64,000 bases of DNA from JBNRMW01 sp050309795 (GTDB lineage Bacteria > Bacillota_I > Bacilli_A > Erysipelotrichales > Erysipelotrichaceae): assembly GCA_050309795.1 (NCBI GenBank), contig JBNRMW010000016.1, positions 186,001-250,000 of the forward strand, in the 5' to 3' direction. Below, piece by piece: positions 51,627-60,901 of this stretch (position 1 is its first letter; each line of letters begins with the position of its first letter). The position numbers and the translations under genes are program-made. Below the pieces are notes generated by a model. The model was not told the origin of the DNA and searched no databases. It was given only the letters and a program-made list of their open reading frames with translations.

Positions 51627-52526
51627 TTAGCGAATTCTCTGCGATTTTCGATCTAATAACAACGGCTTGGCCAAAAATTGAATACGGTCTAAAATACGTT
51701 TGGCGTTAATTTCATCAATATTCGTTTGACTTCGAGTGTAGTAGTACAGTAATTGGTCCAGAGCTAAATTTGTTGTAAAGTGGGTCGCAGCATTGGTGTT
51801 CATTCGGGCATCTAATATTTCGATTAAAATCCGTAACGACCAATCGGTAACAACCTCCGCTCCAATATCATCAATCACAAGAATATCAACGGATTTCGTG
51901 ACATCAAGTAAATGGGTAAACCGATCATGATCTCCAAAAGAATTTTTTAAATCTTGTAAAAAGCGTACCATATTAATAAAACCAACGCGTTGTCTTTGTC
52001 GGGCTAAATCATTAATCATTGCTGCCATTAAATAGGTTTTTCCACTCCCGACGCCACCGTAGAGATAGAAACCATGACTATCGGGTTTTTGAAGATAGGT
52101 ATTTAATTTCGTTAAAACAATCATGAACTGGGCATCTTCATAATCGACCACCAAGTCTTTTAAACTGGTCATACGCATACTTTCAGGCAAGTGGTTTATC
52201 GCAATATGACGTTGATATTGGGTGGAGTCCTCAAGAATTTGTTGTTCTTCTGTTTTGACGTATTGAAAAAAGAAATCATCTTCATAAAATAATTGATAGC
52301 GATAGCCCTCAACTTGTAAAGAAGCCACACTTGGGTCATTATCTAAAAACAAAAGCCAGCGATCGAAAAAGGGAAAATGGGTTTCTAACACATCGACATC
52401 CAAAGCGTTGCGTGACAAAAACGACAGGACGCGGGGATCTTGTTGTAACTCTTTCATTCGTAAAGAACGGTACTGGCGAGCTTGAGGATTGTCTGGGGCT
52501 GGTTGAAGGTCATAGATTTTCATCAT
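51627..52526 (-). CDS. dnaI: Primosomal protein DnaI (helicase loader)
   Basis: AAA+ loader of the replicative helicase. Walker A YGGVGSGKTYL, Walker B ILVIDDIGAE, and sensor region THFTTNLALDQL are visible; the N-terminal helicase-binding region is less conserved. 299 residues. ATG at 52526 overlaps the end of dnaB; AAAGGAG is 10 bases upstream. dnaB-dnaI adjacency is a Bacillota feature. Confidence 0.93.
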   Translation of the reverse strand: MMKIYDLQPAPDNPQARQYRSLRMKELQQDPRVLSFLSRNALDVDVLETHFPFFDRWLLFLDNDPSVASLQVEGYRYQLFYEDDFFFQYVKTEEQQILEDSTQYQRHIAINHLPESMRMTSLKDLVVDYEDAQFMIVLTKLNTYLQKPDSHGFYLYGGVGSGKTYLMAAMINDLARQRQRVGFINMVRFLQDLKNSFGDHDRFTHLLDVTKSVDILVIDDIGAEVVTDWSLRILIEILDARMNTNAATHFTTNLALDQLLYYYTRSQTNIDEINAKRILDRIQFLAKPLLLDRKSQRIR

Positions 52527-53664
52527 CTGGGTAAAACTCCTTTAAAGCGGCTTTAATTTCGTCCATTGTTTGGCGAGTTGGTACATCCTTTTGGTAACCG
52601 ACATCTTTGATGACTTTCTGTGGGGATTTACCGGCCGGTTTTGTTTCTTGTAATTGCCGTAAATACTGTAGCGCTTCACTACTTGTTTTTACTTTACCGC
52701 GAACCCATGAAGAGGCGATTTTTTCGATATAACGCTTGGATAATTGACCTTTTGATTGATCAAGTACGTAGTCAAAGAGCACATTAATTAAATCGTCCTC
52801 AAATTGGTATTTTTTTCTTAAAAGACCAATTAAATTCAGGTCCGCTTCATTCAATGGAAGGTTTGGTTGTTTCGTTTGTAGAAATTGTTCAGAAGCGAGC
52901 TCATAAGGATTATCAATCGCATCGCTAACCACAACTAATTGTTGTTCCATTAAATTTCTAAAGGTTGTTTGATTGAATTGTCGTTGATCATCTACACTCC
53001 GTGCAATTAAGCGCTTAAGCTCTAAAATCGTCAGTTGATAGCGTTGAGCATAGGTCTCAATCATATTTAAATTTGCTTGGGTCCGTTGGTGCATCGGGAA
53101 CTGCGTATCCGTTAACTGATCTAATAGTAATGATAAATTAAAACCAGAAGTACCCTCTTGTTTTCGAACTTGTTGATAAATGGCTTCGTTATCGTTAGAA
53201 AATTGAGCCAATAAATCTTTATCAAAAGGCATACTAATATTTTTTCCTTCAGGACTCTGCTGTTGGGTAACCGCATATTCAAGGGTAATTTGATGCAATA
53301 AACTAGCCGGTAGTTTTCCAGCTAAAAGTCGACCATATAACAAATGATTAATAAGGTCTCTTGGTTTTAATGGTGCGGTTAATTGTATTATATGCCGTCC
53401 TTGATATTCATACGTATCTGTCAAATCAAACTGCTCCAGCTCAATCCGTGCGCTTTCTACCTGAAAAACATCGACATTCAATAAGGCAGCAAGATCCTCA
53501 TACGTAAATTGAATTCCAGTTTGGCCCATGTGAATGAACATCAAAAAAAGCGATTGGGCAAGCGGCGAAATCAGCGCTGGGTATAAGAGAACCAACGACT
53601 GATGTTCTAAGGTACTCAATCCTTCAAAGTATTCTGTTTTAACATTAATTTTGTTTAAAATCAT
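52510..53664 (-). CDS. dnaB: Replication initiation and membrane attachment protein DnaB (B. subtilis type)
   Basis: Primosome component of the DnaD/DnaB family, distinct from the E. coli helicase. 384 residues: an N-terminal winged-helix region (about 1-120, EHQSLVLLYPALISPLAQSLFL) and a DnaD-like C-terminal domain (about 260-350, FLQTKQPNLPLNEADLNLIGLL). It overlaps coaE by 20 bases and dnaI by 17. Confidence 0.9.
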   Translation of the reverse strand: MILNKINVKTEYFEGLSTLEHQSLVLLYPALISPLAQSLFLMFIHMGQTGIQFTYEDLAALLNVDVFQVESARIELEQFDLTDTYEYQGRHIIQLTAPLKPRDLINHLLYGRLLAGKLPASLLHQITLEYAVTQQQSPEGKNISMPFDKDLLAQFSNDNEAIYQQVRKQEGTSGFNLSLLLDQLTDTQFPMHQRTQANLNMIETYAQRYQLTILELKRLIARSVDDQRQFNQTTFRNLMEQQLVVVSDAIDNPYELASEQFLQTKQPNLPLNEADLNLIGLLRKKYQFEDDLINVLFDYVLDQSKGQLSKRYIEKIASSWVRGKVKTSSEALQYLRQLQETKPAGKSPQKVIKDVGYQKDVPTRQTMDEIKAALKEFYPDDENL

Positions 53665-54235
53665 GGAGTATCCGTTCTAACTGTTCATCGATTTTTTTGT
53701 GAAGTTGTTCTATGTCTGCGTCATTGCTTATTATAACATCAGACATGAATTTTTTCAGTAAGGGTTTCATATGATATTGTTCCCGTTGTTCAATCTCAGC
53801 CCAATCCATTTGTCGATATTTTCGAAGTCGATGTAAGCGGAGTTTATCATTGGTATGGATGAACCAGATTTCGTCAAACGCCCGTTGTTTATTGGTTTCA
53901 AAAAGAAGCGGCACTTCAAAAAAAATCAACTCATCTTGCTCTAATGAAAGATCTTTAATGTATTCATACACACTACGATGGATGAGATCGTTGGCTTGGT
54001 TCATTAAATTTTTATCTTTAAAATAGTCTTCTCGTAATTTGCGTTTATCCACCACCCCATTTGTTAAAACGGAGGGGGAAAATAAGGTTACCATTTCTTG
54101 AATCAATACCGGATCGTGACGATACAAAGAATCAACCACCGCATCCGCATTACTCGTTGGAAAGCCTTTGTCTTTTAAATAGTCTAAGACTTGAGATTTA
54201 CCTGAACCCATCGTTCCCGTTATCGCAATCTTCAT
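53645..54235 (-). CDS. coaE: Dephospho-CoA kinase
   Basis: Last step of coenzyme A synthesis. The P-loop ITGTMGSGKSQ lies near the N-terminus, with NADAVVDSLY and VPLLFE following. 196 residues. ATG at 54235 overlaps the mutM stop (ATGA), with AAAGG 10 bases before; the frame open to 54334 is a shadow of mutM. polA-mutM-coaE is a common Bacillota order. Confidence 0.95.
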   Translation of the reverse strand: MKIAITGTMGSGKSQVLDYLKDKGFPTSNADAVVDSLYRHDPVLIQEMVTLFSPSVLTNGVVDKRKLREDYFKDKNLMNQANDLIHRSVYEYIKDLSLEQDELIFFEVPLLFETNKQRAFDEIWFIHTNDKLRLHRLRKYRQMDWAEIEQREQYHMKPLLKKFMSDVIISNDADIEQLHKKIDEQLERILHDFKQN

Positions 54236-55077
54236 TTTTTTCGAGCCTTTCGTTGACGTAGTGGTTGACAAACTGGGCAATAAAAACTTGATCGCCCTGC
54301 TTGTTTTTGGCGTTTTATACGGTGTCCACAGCATTCACAAGGTAGCCCTTGTTTGCCATGAACTCGTAGGGATTGTTGAAACAAACCGGTCACCCCTAAT
54401 GAAGAAGTATAGGAACGAATCGACGTTCCTCCTTGGTGTAGCGCCAGGGAAAGAATATGACGGGTGCTTTTTAAAATTACTTCGAACTCTGCTTTTTTTA
54501 AGGTATTGCTGGGTTGAAAAGGTGATACTTTCGCATCAAACAAAATTTCATTCGCATAAATGTTACCAACACCAGCCATCACTTGTTGATCTAACAAAAA
54601 ATTCTTAATCTCCAAGGAGCGATTTTTAGCCCGTTCAAAAAGATAACTCGCCTCTAAATGTTCATCAAAGACATCGTATCCGAGCCGATTTAACCCTTGG
54701 TGATCGGTTAGCTGTTCGACATAAGCGATGCGACCAAATTTGCGGACATCGTGATAAGTCCACACAAAACCATCGTCTAAATAAAATCGGGCATGAGTAT
54801 GTTTATCGGTGACCCATGGATTTTCAACTTCGGTGACGAAAAATTTACCTTCCATCCGTAAATGAATGATGAGGTATCCTTGATCTAAATGAACGATAAT
54901 AAACTTCCCTTTTCGACTTAGGGCGATCACCTGTCGTTGGGAAACACGATTCAAAAAGTCGCTGAGCTCATTTTCAACGATGGGTTCATAGACTATTTCA
55001 ATCCCTTCAATGGTTTTATGTAACACGAGTGGACGAAGGGTATCAATGACGGTTTGTACTTCAGGTAGTTCCGGCAT
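54232..55077 (-). CDS. mutM: Formamidopyrimidine-DNA glycosylase
   Basis: Removes oxidised purines such as 8-oxoG. It begins MPELPEVQT, with the catalytic Pro at position 2 after Met removal and E3; NIYANEILF is the helix-two-turn-helix, and CECCGHRIKRQ...FYCPVCQ is the C-terminal zinc finger. 281 residues. Two bases separate it from polA. Confidence 0.97.
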   Translation of the reverse strand: MPELPEVQTVIDTLRPLVLHKTIEGIEIVYEPIVENELSDFLNRVSQRQVIALSRKGKFIIVHLDQGYLIIHLRMEGKFFVTEVENPWVTDKHTHARFYLDDGFVWTYHDVRKFGRIAYVEQLTDHQGLNRLGYDVFDEHLEASYLFERAKNRSLEIKNFLLDQQVMAGVGNIYANEILFDAKVSPFQPSNTLKKAEFEVILKSTRHILSLALHQGGTSIRSYTSSLGVTGLFQQSLRVHGKQGLPCECCGHRIKRQKQAGRSSFYCPVCQPLRQRKARKK

Positions 55078-55079
55078 GA

Positions 55080-57626
55080 TTAAACCTCGTATAGGTTTGG
55101 ACCAAGCTGGGCATCGACCTCGAGATCAACCTTGAGCGAGGCGACATTCTTCATTGCCTGGACTACTAAATCTACCACTTCTTCGACTTCTTGGTCGTGG
55201 ACTTGGATAATGACTTCGTCATGAATTTGTAAAATTAATTTGGATTTAAAACGTTTCTTTGTTAGTTGGTCACTAATTTTGATCATGGCAATTTTCATTA
55301 AATCCGCGGCGGAGCCTTGGATTGGAGCATTCATGGCGGCCCGAGCTGCCGCTTGTTTACGGGCATAGTTCTTCGCATTAATTTCTGGCAAATAGCGACG
55401 GCGATTAAACAGCGTCTTAACATAACCATGTTCTTCACAGAAGCTGACAATATCTTCCATATACGTGCGAACCCCGCTAAAAGTATCTAAGTACTTCTCA
55501 ATAAAAGCTTTGGCTTCTTTTGGACTCGTATGAATCTGTTGAGCAAGACCAAAATCGCTAATACCATAAATAATCCCGAAATTAACCGCTTTGGCTTTAC
55601 GACGCATGTCGCTGGTTACTTCATGTGCTTCAATATCGAAGAGTTGAACAGCCGTTTCGTTGTGGATATCGTGTTTCTCATTAAAGGATTCAATCATATG
55701 TTCTTCATTGGCTAAATGGGCTAAAACCCGTAATTCTATTTGAGAATAGTCCACGGATAACAACTGATATCCTTCGGGAGCAATGAATGCTTTACGGATT
55801 TCTTTAGCTAATTCGTCGCGAATGCTGATGTTTTGAAGATTCGGCTCTAACGAGGATAAACGACCCGTCGCAGCAGTTGTTTGATTAAAGGTACTATGGA
55901 TTTTTTCGTCGGTATGGACAAAGCGTTGTAAGCCGGAAGCATACGTGCCGTGAAATTTAGTTAATTTACGGTAATATAATACATCCTCTATGATTGGATG
56001 TTTATCTTGCAGAGCTTCCAAGACATCGACGGCTGTCGATCGTTTCCGATTCGCCGGTAAACCTAATTCATCAAATAAAACTTCACTTAATTGCTTAGGT
56101 GAGTTGATATTAAATTCATGACCTACTTGCTGGTAGATTTTTTGAGTCAATTCTTCTATTTTTTCGTAAGTAGAATCTGCTAATTCAACTAAGATGGAAC
56201 GATCAATGGTTACCCCTTCGCGTTCCATTTCTACCAAAACTTCGACTAATGGAAGTTCAATTTCTTCGTATAGCGACGTGAGTTCGAGTTGTTGAGCCTG
56301 TGTTTTTAAACTTTCAAATAAAGGAAGACTACCTTTTAAAAGGTGAATCGCTTGATCATGGGGTTTATCCGAAGTATTCCACAAATCATAAGCATCTTTA
56401 AATTTATCAAGAGTGGTGATATTCGAATCGACTAAATAGGCCAAAACTAAGAGATCATCGACAAAACCATCAACATCCATGCCCAATTTTAACAAGCCAT
56501 GTAAGGTTTCTTTGCCCAAAATGAAGCGTTTAGCATAATTACCTTCGATTAATTGTTTAAAATTAAAATCAGTTTTCGCTTCATCTTCAAACAAATAAGC
56601 CACTCTACCACTGGAATCGGCCAAATAATAACCTGCAATTTCTGCATGATAACCCATCCCCTTTTGAACATCAGCCATGAGCACAACATCGTCTTGTAGC
56701 CAGTCTTGGCCAAATAAATCTAAGCGGTAATAGCTCGCATTATCGACGTCTTGGGCGTTGAATAAATCAACGGCTTGTTCAATGCGCCGTAATAGGGAGT
56801 TCATGTCATATTTACGATAAAAACGCGCTAATAATTGGGGATCATACGTATTTTCTAAATCTTCCATCGCTAAATCAAACTCAACATCTTGATGAATGGT
56901 GGCTAATTCTTTTGAGAAATACGCTAATTCTTTATTTTCAATGATGCGTTCTTGAAGTTTGCCTTTTAACTGGTCGGTATGTTCGTATAGATTATCTAAA
57001 TTATCATATTCAGCGAGCAGTTTCTGAGCGGTTTTTTCACCAACACCGGGAACCCCTGGTATATTGTCCGAAGGATCGCCCATTAAGCCCTTAAGGTCAG
57101 AAACTTGATCTGGTCGTAATTGAAATTGTTCTTGTAGGGTCTTTACATCGATTTCATCCATTTCGGTAATCCCTTTTTTCATTAACAAGACGGTTGTTTT
57201 GTCATTAATTAATTGCAACAAATCACGGTCTGAAGTTAAGATTACTTTTTTAACTTCTGGATGTTTTTTGACCATGGAACCGATTAAATCATCGGCTTCA
57301 TAGCCTTCCTTTTCAAAATGAGCCATGGGAATCGCATCAAGAAATTCCCGCACGAGAGGAAATTGAGAAATCAATTCTTCCGGCAAGGCCTTTCGGGTCC
57401 CTTTATATTCTTTATACATTTCATGGCGATAGGTTTTCGCTCCCGTATCAAATGCGACCAGCGTATAATCCGGATTAATTAATTCTATTGCTTTAAATAG
57501 CATATTTGAAAAGCCAAAGACCGCATTGGTTGGTTGGCCTGTTTTTGAGGTCATTGCTTGGCGCATGGTTGCATAAAAGGCACGAAAAACCATGGAATTA
57601 CCATCAATTAATAATAATGTTTTCAT
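55080..57626 (-). CDS. polA: DNA polymerase I
   Basis: Repair and Okazaki-processing polymerase of 848 residues. Residues 1-290 are the 5'-3' nuclease (LLLIDGNSMVFRAF, AFDTGAKTYRHEMY, TSDRDLLQL); 300-460 are a 3'-5' exonuclease-like fold in which the usual DTET-type acidic motif is not visible, so proofreading is probably absent, as in Bacillus; 460-848 are the polymerase (VDYSQIELRVLAHL, KAVNFGIIYG, QIHDEVI). Confidence 0.97.
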   Translation of the reverse strand: MKTLLLIDGNSMVFRAFYATMRQAMTSKTGQPTNAVFGFSNMLFKAIELINPDYTLVAFDTGAKTYRHEMYKEYKGTRKALPEELISQFPLVREFLDAIPMAHFEKEGYEADDLIGSMVKKHPEVKKVILTSDRDLLQLINDKTTVLLMKKGITEMDEIDVKTLQEQFQLRPDQVSDLKGLMGDPSDNIPGVPGVGEKTAQKLLAEYDNLDNLYEHTDQLKGKLQERIIENKELAYFSKELATIHQDVEFDLAMEDLENTYDPQLLARFYRKYDMNSLLRRIEQAVDLFNAQDVDNASYYRLDLFGQDWLQDDVVLMADVQKGMGYHAEIAGYYLADSSGRVAYLFEDEAKTDFNFKQLIEGNYAKRFILGKETLHGLLKLGMDVDGFVDDLLVLAYLVDSNITTLDKFKDAYDLWNTSDKPHDQAIHLLKGSLPLFESLKTQAQQLELTSLYEEIELPLVEVLVEMEREGVTIDRSILVELADSTYEKIEELTQKIYQQVGHEFNINSPKQLSEVLFDELGLPANRKRSTAVDVLEALQDKHPIIEDVLYYRKLTKFHGTYASGLQRFVHTDEKIHSTFNQTTAATGRLSSLEPNLQNISIRDELAKEIRKAFIAPEGYQLLSVDYSQIELRVLAHLANEEHMIESFNEKHDIHNETAVQLFDIEAHEVTSDMRRKAKAVNFGIIYGISDFGLAQQIHTSPKEAKAFIEKYLDTFSGVRTYMEDIVSFCEEHGYVKTLFNRRRYLPEINAKNYARKQAAARAAMNAPIQGSAADLMKIAMIKISDQLTKKRFKSKLILQIHDEVIIQVHDQEVEEVVDLVVQAMKNVASLKVDLEVDAQLGPNLYEV

Positions 57627-57637
57627 ATCAAACTCCT

Positions 57638-58558
57638 TTATTTTTGTAATGCTTCTAAGAGGACTAAATTATTAGTCATAATAGAAATGTAGTTTTCATT
57701 GTTAAGTTTTTGTTGACTATTCAACGCAAACATGGACGATAAATAAATTGGCGTTAACCCAACTTCTTGGATTAAATAATCTTGTAAATTCATTAAATCG
57801 TCATCTTCATAAAATTCATAAATAAGGAAATGAACATTATTCGCTATTAATTCATCAACAATAATTTCTAACTGTTGTTTGTTTGGTAAAACACCATATC
57901 GTGAGATGATGATTGGAAATACATCGATACCATATGTATGATTCCAAACATTGAAAGCACTGGAAACTGCCGCAAATTTGATATCGGATGAAAGCTCTAA
58001 TTCACTGAAACGGGCATCGAGATTTAATAAGTCTATTTCTAAGTTTCTGAATCGTTGAGTATAAAGAGCCGCATTTGCTGCATCGTTTTCAATCAACCAA
58101 TCCAATATTGTTCGAGCCATCGAGGTCATCATTTTCATATCCATCCAATGAACAGGCTCAACAGTATACTTATTGGTCAAAAAATCATTTAAAGGTTCAT
58201 AATAATCTTGACTTTCTGAAGCCGTCACCTGTTTTTTATACGGAAAGGAGCGAGATGTGGCGGATAAATCGATGATTTGTTTAGAAACGCGCGCTAATTG
58301 AGATCGAGATGTCCGAAAATATGGTTCTAATTGTTGAGCAAAGAAAATGACATCAATGGACTGCTCAAGGACGGCTTCATCCAAAGTGGCTCGTCCGAAA
58401 AAATCACCCTTTGCTAAGGAACAATGATTCGCTTCAACATCGGCTAAATGCTTTACAAGCCATTCCACAGGATAGGATGTGGTGCAAATGGTCATTTTAC
58501 GATCATCACAGGCGGTTAATAAGGACAAAAGAATCATTAATGTAAGAATCTTTTTCAT
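57638..58558 (-). CDS. Divergent ZnuA/TroA-like substrate-binding lipoprotein
   Basis: Lipobox LLTAC places the lipidated cysteine at 17. The rest resembles cluster A-I metal-binding proteins (TICTTSYPVEWLVKHLADVEA near the start; QQLEIIVDELIANNVHFLIYE near the end). However, the metal-binding His residues are largely missing: the PHxWLDP motif reads VHWMDMKM (one His, H137) and the later HxAF position reads SSAFNVW. 306 residues. It overlaps mreD by 4 bases and precedes polA. No transporter partner is nearby; it may no longer bind zinc or manganese. Confidence 0.72.
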   Translation of the reverse strand: MKKILTLMILLSLLTACDDRKMTICTTSYPVEWLVKHLADVEANHCSLAKGDFFGRATLDEAVLEQSIDVIFFAQQLEPYFRTSRSQLARVSKQIIDLSATSRSFPYKKQVTASESQDYYEPLNDFLTNKYTVEPVHWMDMKMMTSMARTILDWLIENDAANAALYTQRFRNLEIDLLNLDARFSELELSSDIKFAAVSSAFNVWNHTYGIDVFPIIISRYGVLPNKQQLEIIVDELIANNVHFLIYEFYEDDDLMNLQDYLIQEVGLTPIYLSSMFALNSQQKLNNENYISIMTNNLVLLEALQK

Positions 58559-59106
58559 CTATGATTTCCCCGATATGATACATATTCTGCCCGACGTTTT
58601 TCCATGTCTTTTCGTAATAAATAACGATCCATTCGAAGAACCACATATACGGCAATTAAAGAAACAAACAATTGAACAAAAATTGTCAAAAAACCAATTC
58701 TTGAAAAAAAGGTTAAAAAAGTCATCGAAGACAAAGAAAACAGTTTCATATATCCATATTGCCCAAAAAGCCATAATAACGCCATAATATTGACCAAAAT
58801 GTATTGATCTAAGTACGATTGGCGCAGTACGCTCGAAAAATAAGCAAAAATGGGCCAAAGCGTTAATAAAACAAAAAAGTACATCCAATACGTATTATAA
58901 TTGATAATCTCAAACATCACCGCCGCAAAGATGGTAAAGTACAAACGATTTTTAAAGGATAAACGAACATTCAACAAAACCCAAAAACTAAACGCAAAAA
59001 AACTGACAAATCCCGGTTGAATGAACAAGAAATCCAATTGGAAAAAGACAGATACCACCGCATCCAGTAAAAGACCAATAATAAAAACAAGCATCGCACT
59101 AATCAT
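58555..59106 (-). CDS. mreD: Rod shape-determining protein MreD
   Basis: Membrane partner of MreC in the elongasome. 183 residues with about five membrane helices (IGLLLDAVVSVFF, FIQPGFVSFFAFSFWVLL and others), little conserved motif, and a charged C-terminal tail (RYLLRKDMEKRRAEY). The call relies mainly on its overlap (8 bases) with mreC. Confidence 0.8.
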   Translation of the reverse strand: MISAMLVFIIGLLLDAVVSVFFQLDFLFIQPGFVSFFAFSFWVLLNVRLSFKNRLYFTIFAAVMFEIINYNTYWMYFFVLLTLWPIFAYFSSVLRQSYLDQYILVNIMALLWLFGQYGYMKLFSLSSMTFLTFFSRIGFLTIFVQLFVSLIAVYVVLRMDRYLLRKDMEKRRAEYVSYRGNHR

Positions 59107-59962
59107 GACTGATCTCTCGAGGTTCTTCTTTTGAAATGGCTAAGACATAGGTTAAATCTGAAAAGTTTGTGGCTGGTTTCACCCGAATAATGGCCGTGAC
59201 CGTGGATAAACTATCATCTATCTCTTCAACCGTACCAATCAAAAGACCCTTTGGAATAATATTTCCCAAGCCACTGGTAATAATTTTTGCGCCTTTTCGA
59301 ACAGTTATGTGGGAGTCTAATAAACGCACCGTATAATATCCCTGCTCAACATCATAGTCTTCGAGCACCGCATGTAACTCTTGTTGTTCGTCGGCTAAAA
59401 CAAGCACTGAAACTTTAGCTTGTTCCTTAGAGGTGGTTAAAAGCTTGACGGTCGAATATTGTGCAGACGTTTGTTTGATTAAACCAATAAGCCCTTGACT
59501 CGACATAATCGCCATATTTTCAACCACACCATCTTCACTGCCCACATCAATTAATAACTCATCGTTAAATAGATTCGTTGAGCGATTTATCACGGTGGCT
59601 TCTACCACATACGTATTGGTTAAACTGTTTTTCAAATCGATGAGAGCTTGAATGTCTTCATTATCTTTCTTCAGAGCCAAGTTTTGAGCCTGAAGTTGGG
59701 CCATCGCATTTAATTGTTTTCGCAGTTGGATATTTTCTTCTTTAAGGTTTTTATAATTGAATAAATTTTCAAACGTTTCCTTCAAGGAAAGAACTGGTCG
59801 CTCGATCAAACTATAGCGAAGCAACGACAAGGGTTCATAGAGCTTTTGGTCAAGATTTTGGTAGAAAAACGAGGGTTGAATAACTTGAAAAAAAAGAGTC
59901 AGTACCAATAAAAAACTAAAAATTACGAGCAAAATCTTGTTGATTGGATTCGTTTTTCTCAT
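59099..59962 (-). CDS. mreC: Rod shape-determining protein MreC
   Basis: Bitopic scaffold protein of cell-wall elongation. One N-terminal membrane helix (about 9-28), a coiled coil (about 60-105: YKNLKEENIQLRKQLNAMAQLQAQ region) and the beta-rich domain with VINRSTNLFNDELLIDVGSEDGV, GLIGLI and SGLGNIIPKGLLIGTV. 287 residues. mreB is not present beside it. A terminator lies upstream, after radC. Confidence 0.93.
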   Translation of the reverse strand: MRKTNPINKILLVIFSFLLVLTLFFQVIQPSFFYQNLDQKLYEPLSLLRYSLIERPVLSLKETFENLFNYKNLKEENIQLRKQLNAMAQLQAQNLALKKDNEDIQALIDLKNSLTNTYVVEATVINRSTNLFNDELLIDVGSEDGVVENMAIMSSQGLIGLIKQTSAQYSTVKLLTTSKEQAKVSVLVLADEQQELHAVLEDYDVEQGYYTVRLLDSHITVRKGAKIITSGLGNIIPKGLLIGTVEEIDDSLSTVTAIIRVKPATNFSDLTYVLAISKEEPREISHD

Positions 59963-59995
59963 GGTTTTGCCTTCCTCCTTGAGAAATAATTATAT

Positions 59996-60028
59996 CATAA
60001 AAGGACCGCTGTATTTCAACGGTCCTTG
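59996..60028 (-). terminator. Intrinsic terminator of radC, overlapping its last codons
   Basis: AAGGACCG and CGGTCCTT form an 8-bp stem with an 11-base loop, followed by TTTT. The 5' arm encodes the last Lys-Asp-Arg of RadC and the stop lies in the loop. Confidence 0.85.
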
Positions 60029-60702
60029 TCTGACTTAAATCGATTCAAAATAGAGGTATAGCCATTTCGAGTAACAATAATATGGTCTAAAAAAACGATT
60101 TCCATCATTCTGGATGTTTTAATGAGTTTTTCAGTCACTGCCAAATCGGCTGACGAAGGAACTAAAGAACCCGCCGGATGATTATGAACCACAATCATCG
60201 CTGCCGCATTATTTTCTAATGCCTTTTTGAAAATCTCTCGGGGATGGACTAAAGAACGATCGAGGGTTCCTTTAAATAAAATTTCATGATGTAATATTTC
60301 TTGACGAACATTTAAGTAAACCACCATGAATTGTTCTTGTAACGCGGGACCGATTTCTTGAATGAGCCAATCGGTTAACGTTTTTGGATTCTCGATTACA
60401 TTGAGATTCTTCGCCTTTGCCCGATAGATGCGTTTTGACAATTCTAAAATTGCCGATAAAGTCACGGCTCGTGCTAATTTGATTCCTTCAATTTCCATGA
60501 GCCTTTCCATGCTCAAGTTTGGAAAATGAACCAAGCCTTCACTAACCTTCAAGATTTGATTAGCTATTTTTGATACATCTTGTTTTTTAGTTCCATATCC
60601 TAAGATGACCATCAACAATTCTTGATCAGATAACGTATCGATACCGTTGCTAATAGCCTTTTCGCGTGGCCTTTGGTCAAGAGGTAAATCCTTTATTTTC
60701 AC
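60016..60702 (-). CDS. radC: RadC family JAMM-domain protein
   Basis: Zinc-dependent JAMM/MPN-fold protein; a repair role is historical and unproven. HNHPAGSLVPSSAD holds the metal ligands; the N-terminal half has a helix-hairpin-helix (LMEIEGIKLARAVTLSAI). GTG at 60702 gives the conserved start MKIKDLPLDQRPRE and shares one base with the stop of the 41-residue gene upstream (TAGTG). About 228 residues. Neighbouring mreC is the usual arrangement. Confidence 0.93.
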   Translation of the reverse strand: MKIKDLPLDQRPREKAISNGIDTLSDQELLMVILGYGTKKQDVSKIANQILKVSEGLVHFPNLSMERLMEIEGIKLARAVTLSAILELSKRIYRAKAKNLNVIENPKTLTDWLIQEIGPALQEQFMVVYLNVRQEILHHEILFKGTLDRSLVHPREIFKKALENNAAAMIVVHNHPAGSLVPSSADLAVTEKLIKTSRMMEIVFLDHIIVTRNGYTSILNRFKSDKDR

Positions 60703-60827
60703 TATGGACCCCACTTCAGCTCAAAAGTAAATATTTTAACCGAACCACTTCGTGAAGATAGGACTTTGTAAATGGCGGCAGCACCTGCCAATAAGCCCAA
60801 AGCCACAATAGCTGTCGAGGTAGTCAT
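60702..60827 (-). CDS. 41-residue membrane microprotein coupled to radC
   Basis: ATG at 60827 lies 6 bases after a perfect AAAGGAGG. The frame encodes 41 residues: MTTSTAIVALGLLAGAAAIY, a single hydrophobic helix rich in Ala and Gly, then KVLSSRSGSVKI and a FTFELKW segment. Its stop codon (TAG) shares its G with the radC GTG. The strong ribosome-binding site and exact coupling argue for a real gene. It is too short for routine gene calls. Function unknown. Confidence 0.68.
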   Translation of the reverse strand: MTTSTAIVALGLLAGAAAIYKVLSSRSGSVKIFTFELKWGP

Positions 60828-60878
60828 TTGAATCCTCCTTTCTTGCTTTGATATATGGATTGGATTGGCTCTCTCCTT

Positions 60879-60901
60879 AAAAAAAAGTCCAATTAGGACT
60901 T
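60879..60901 (-). terminator. Intrinsic terminator of femX
   Basis: AAGTCC and GGACTT form a short stem with a TAATT loop containing the stop codon, followed by eight T on the minus strand. Confidence 0.8.

Noticed and set aside
58559..58888. 109-residue second-frame open reading frame within mreD
   Set aside because: Same-strand shadow; the mreD frame has the helices, spacing and overlap expected.
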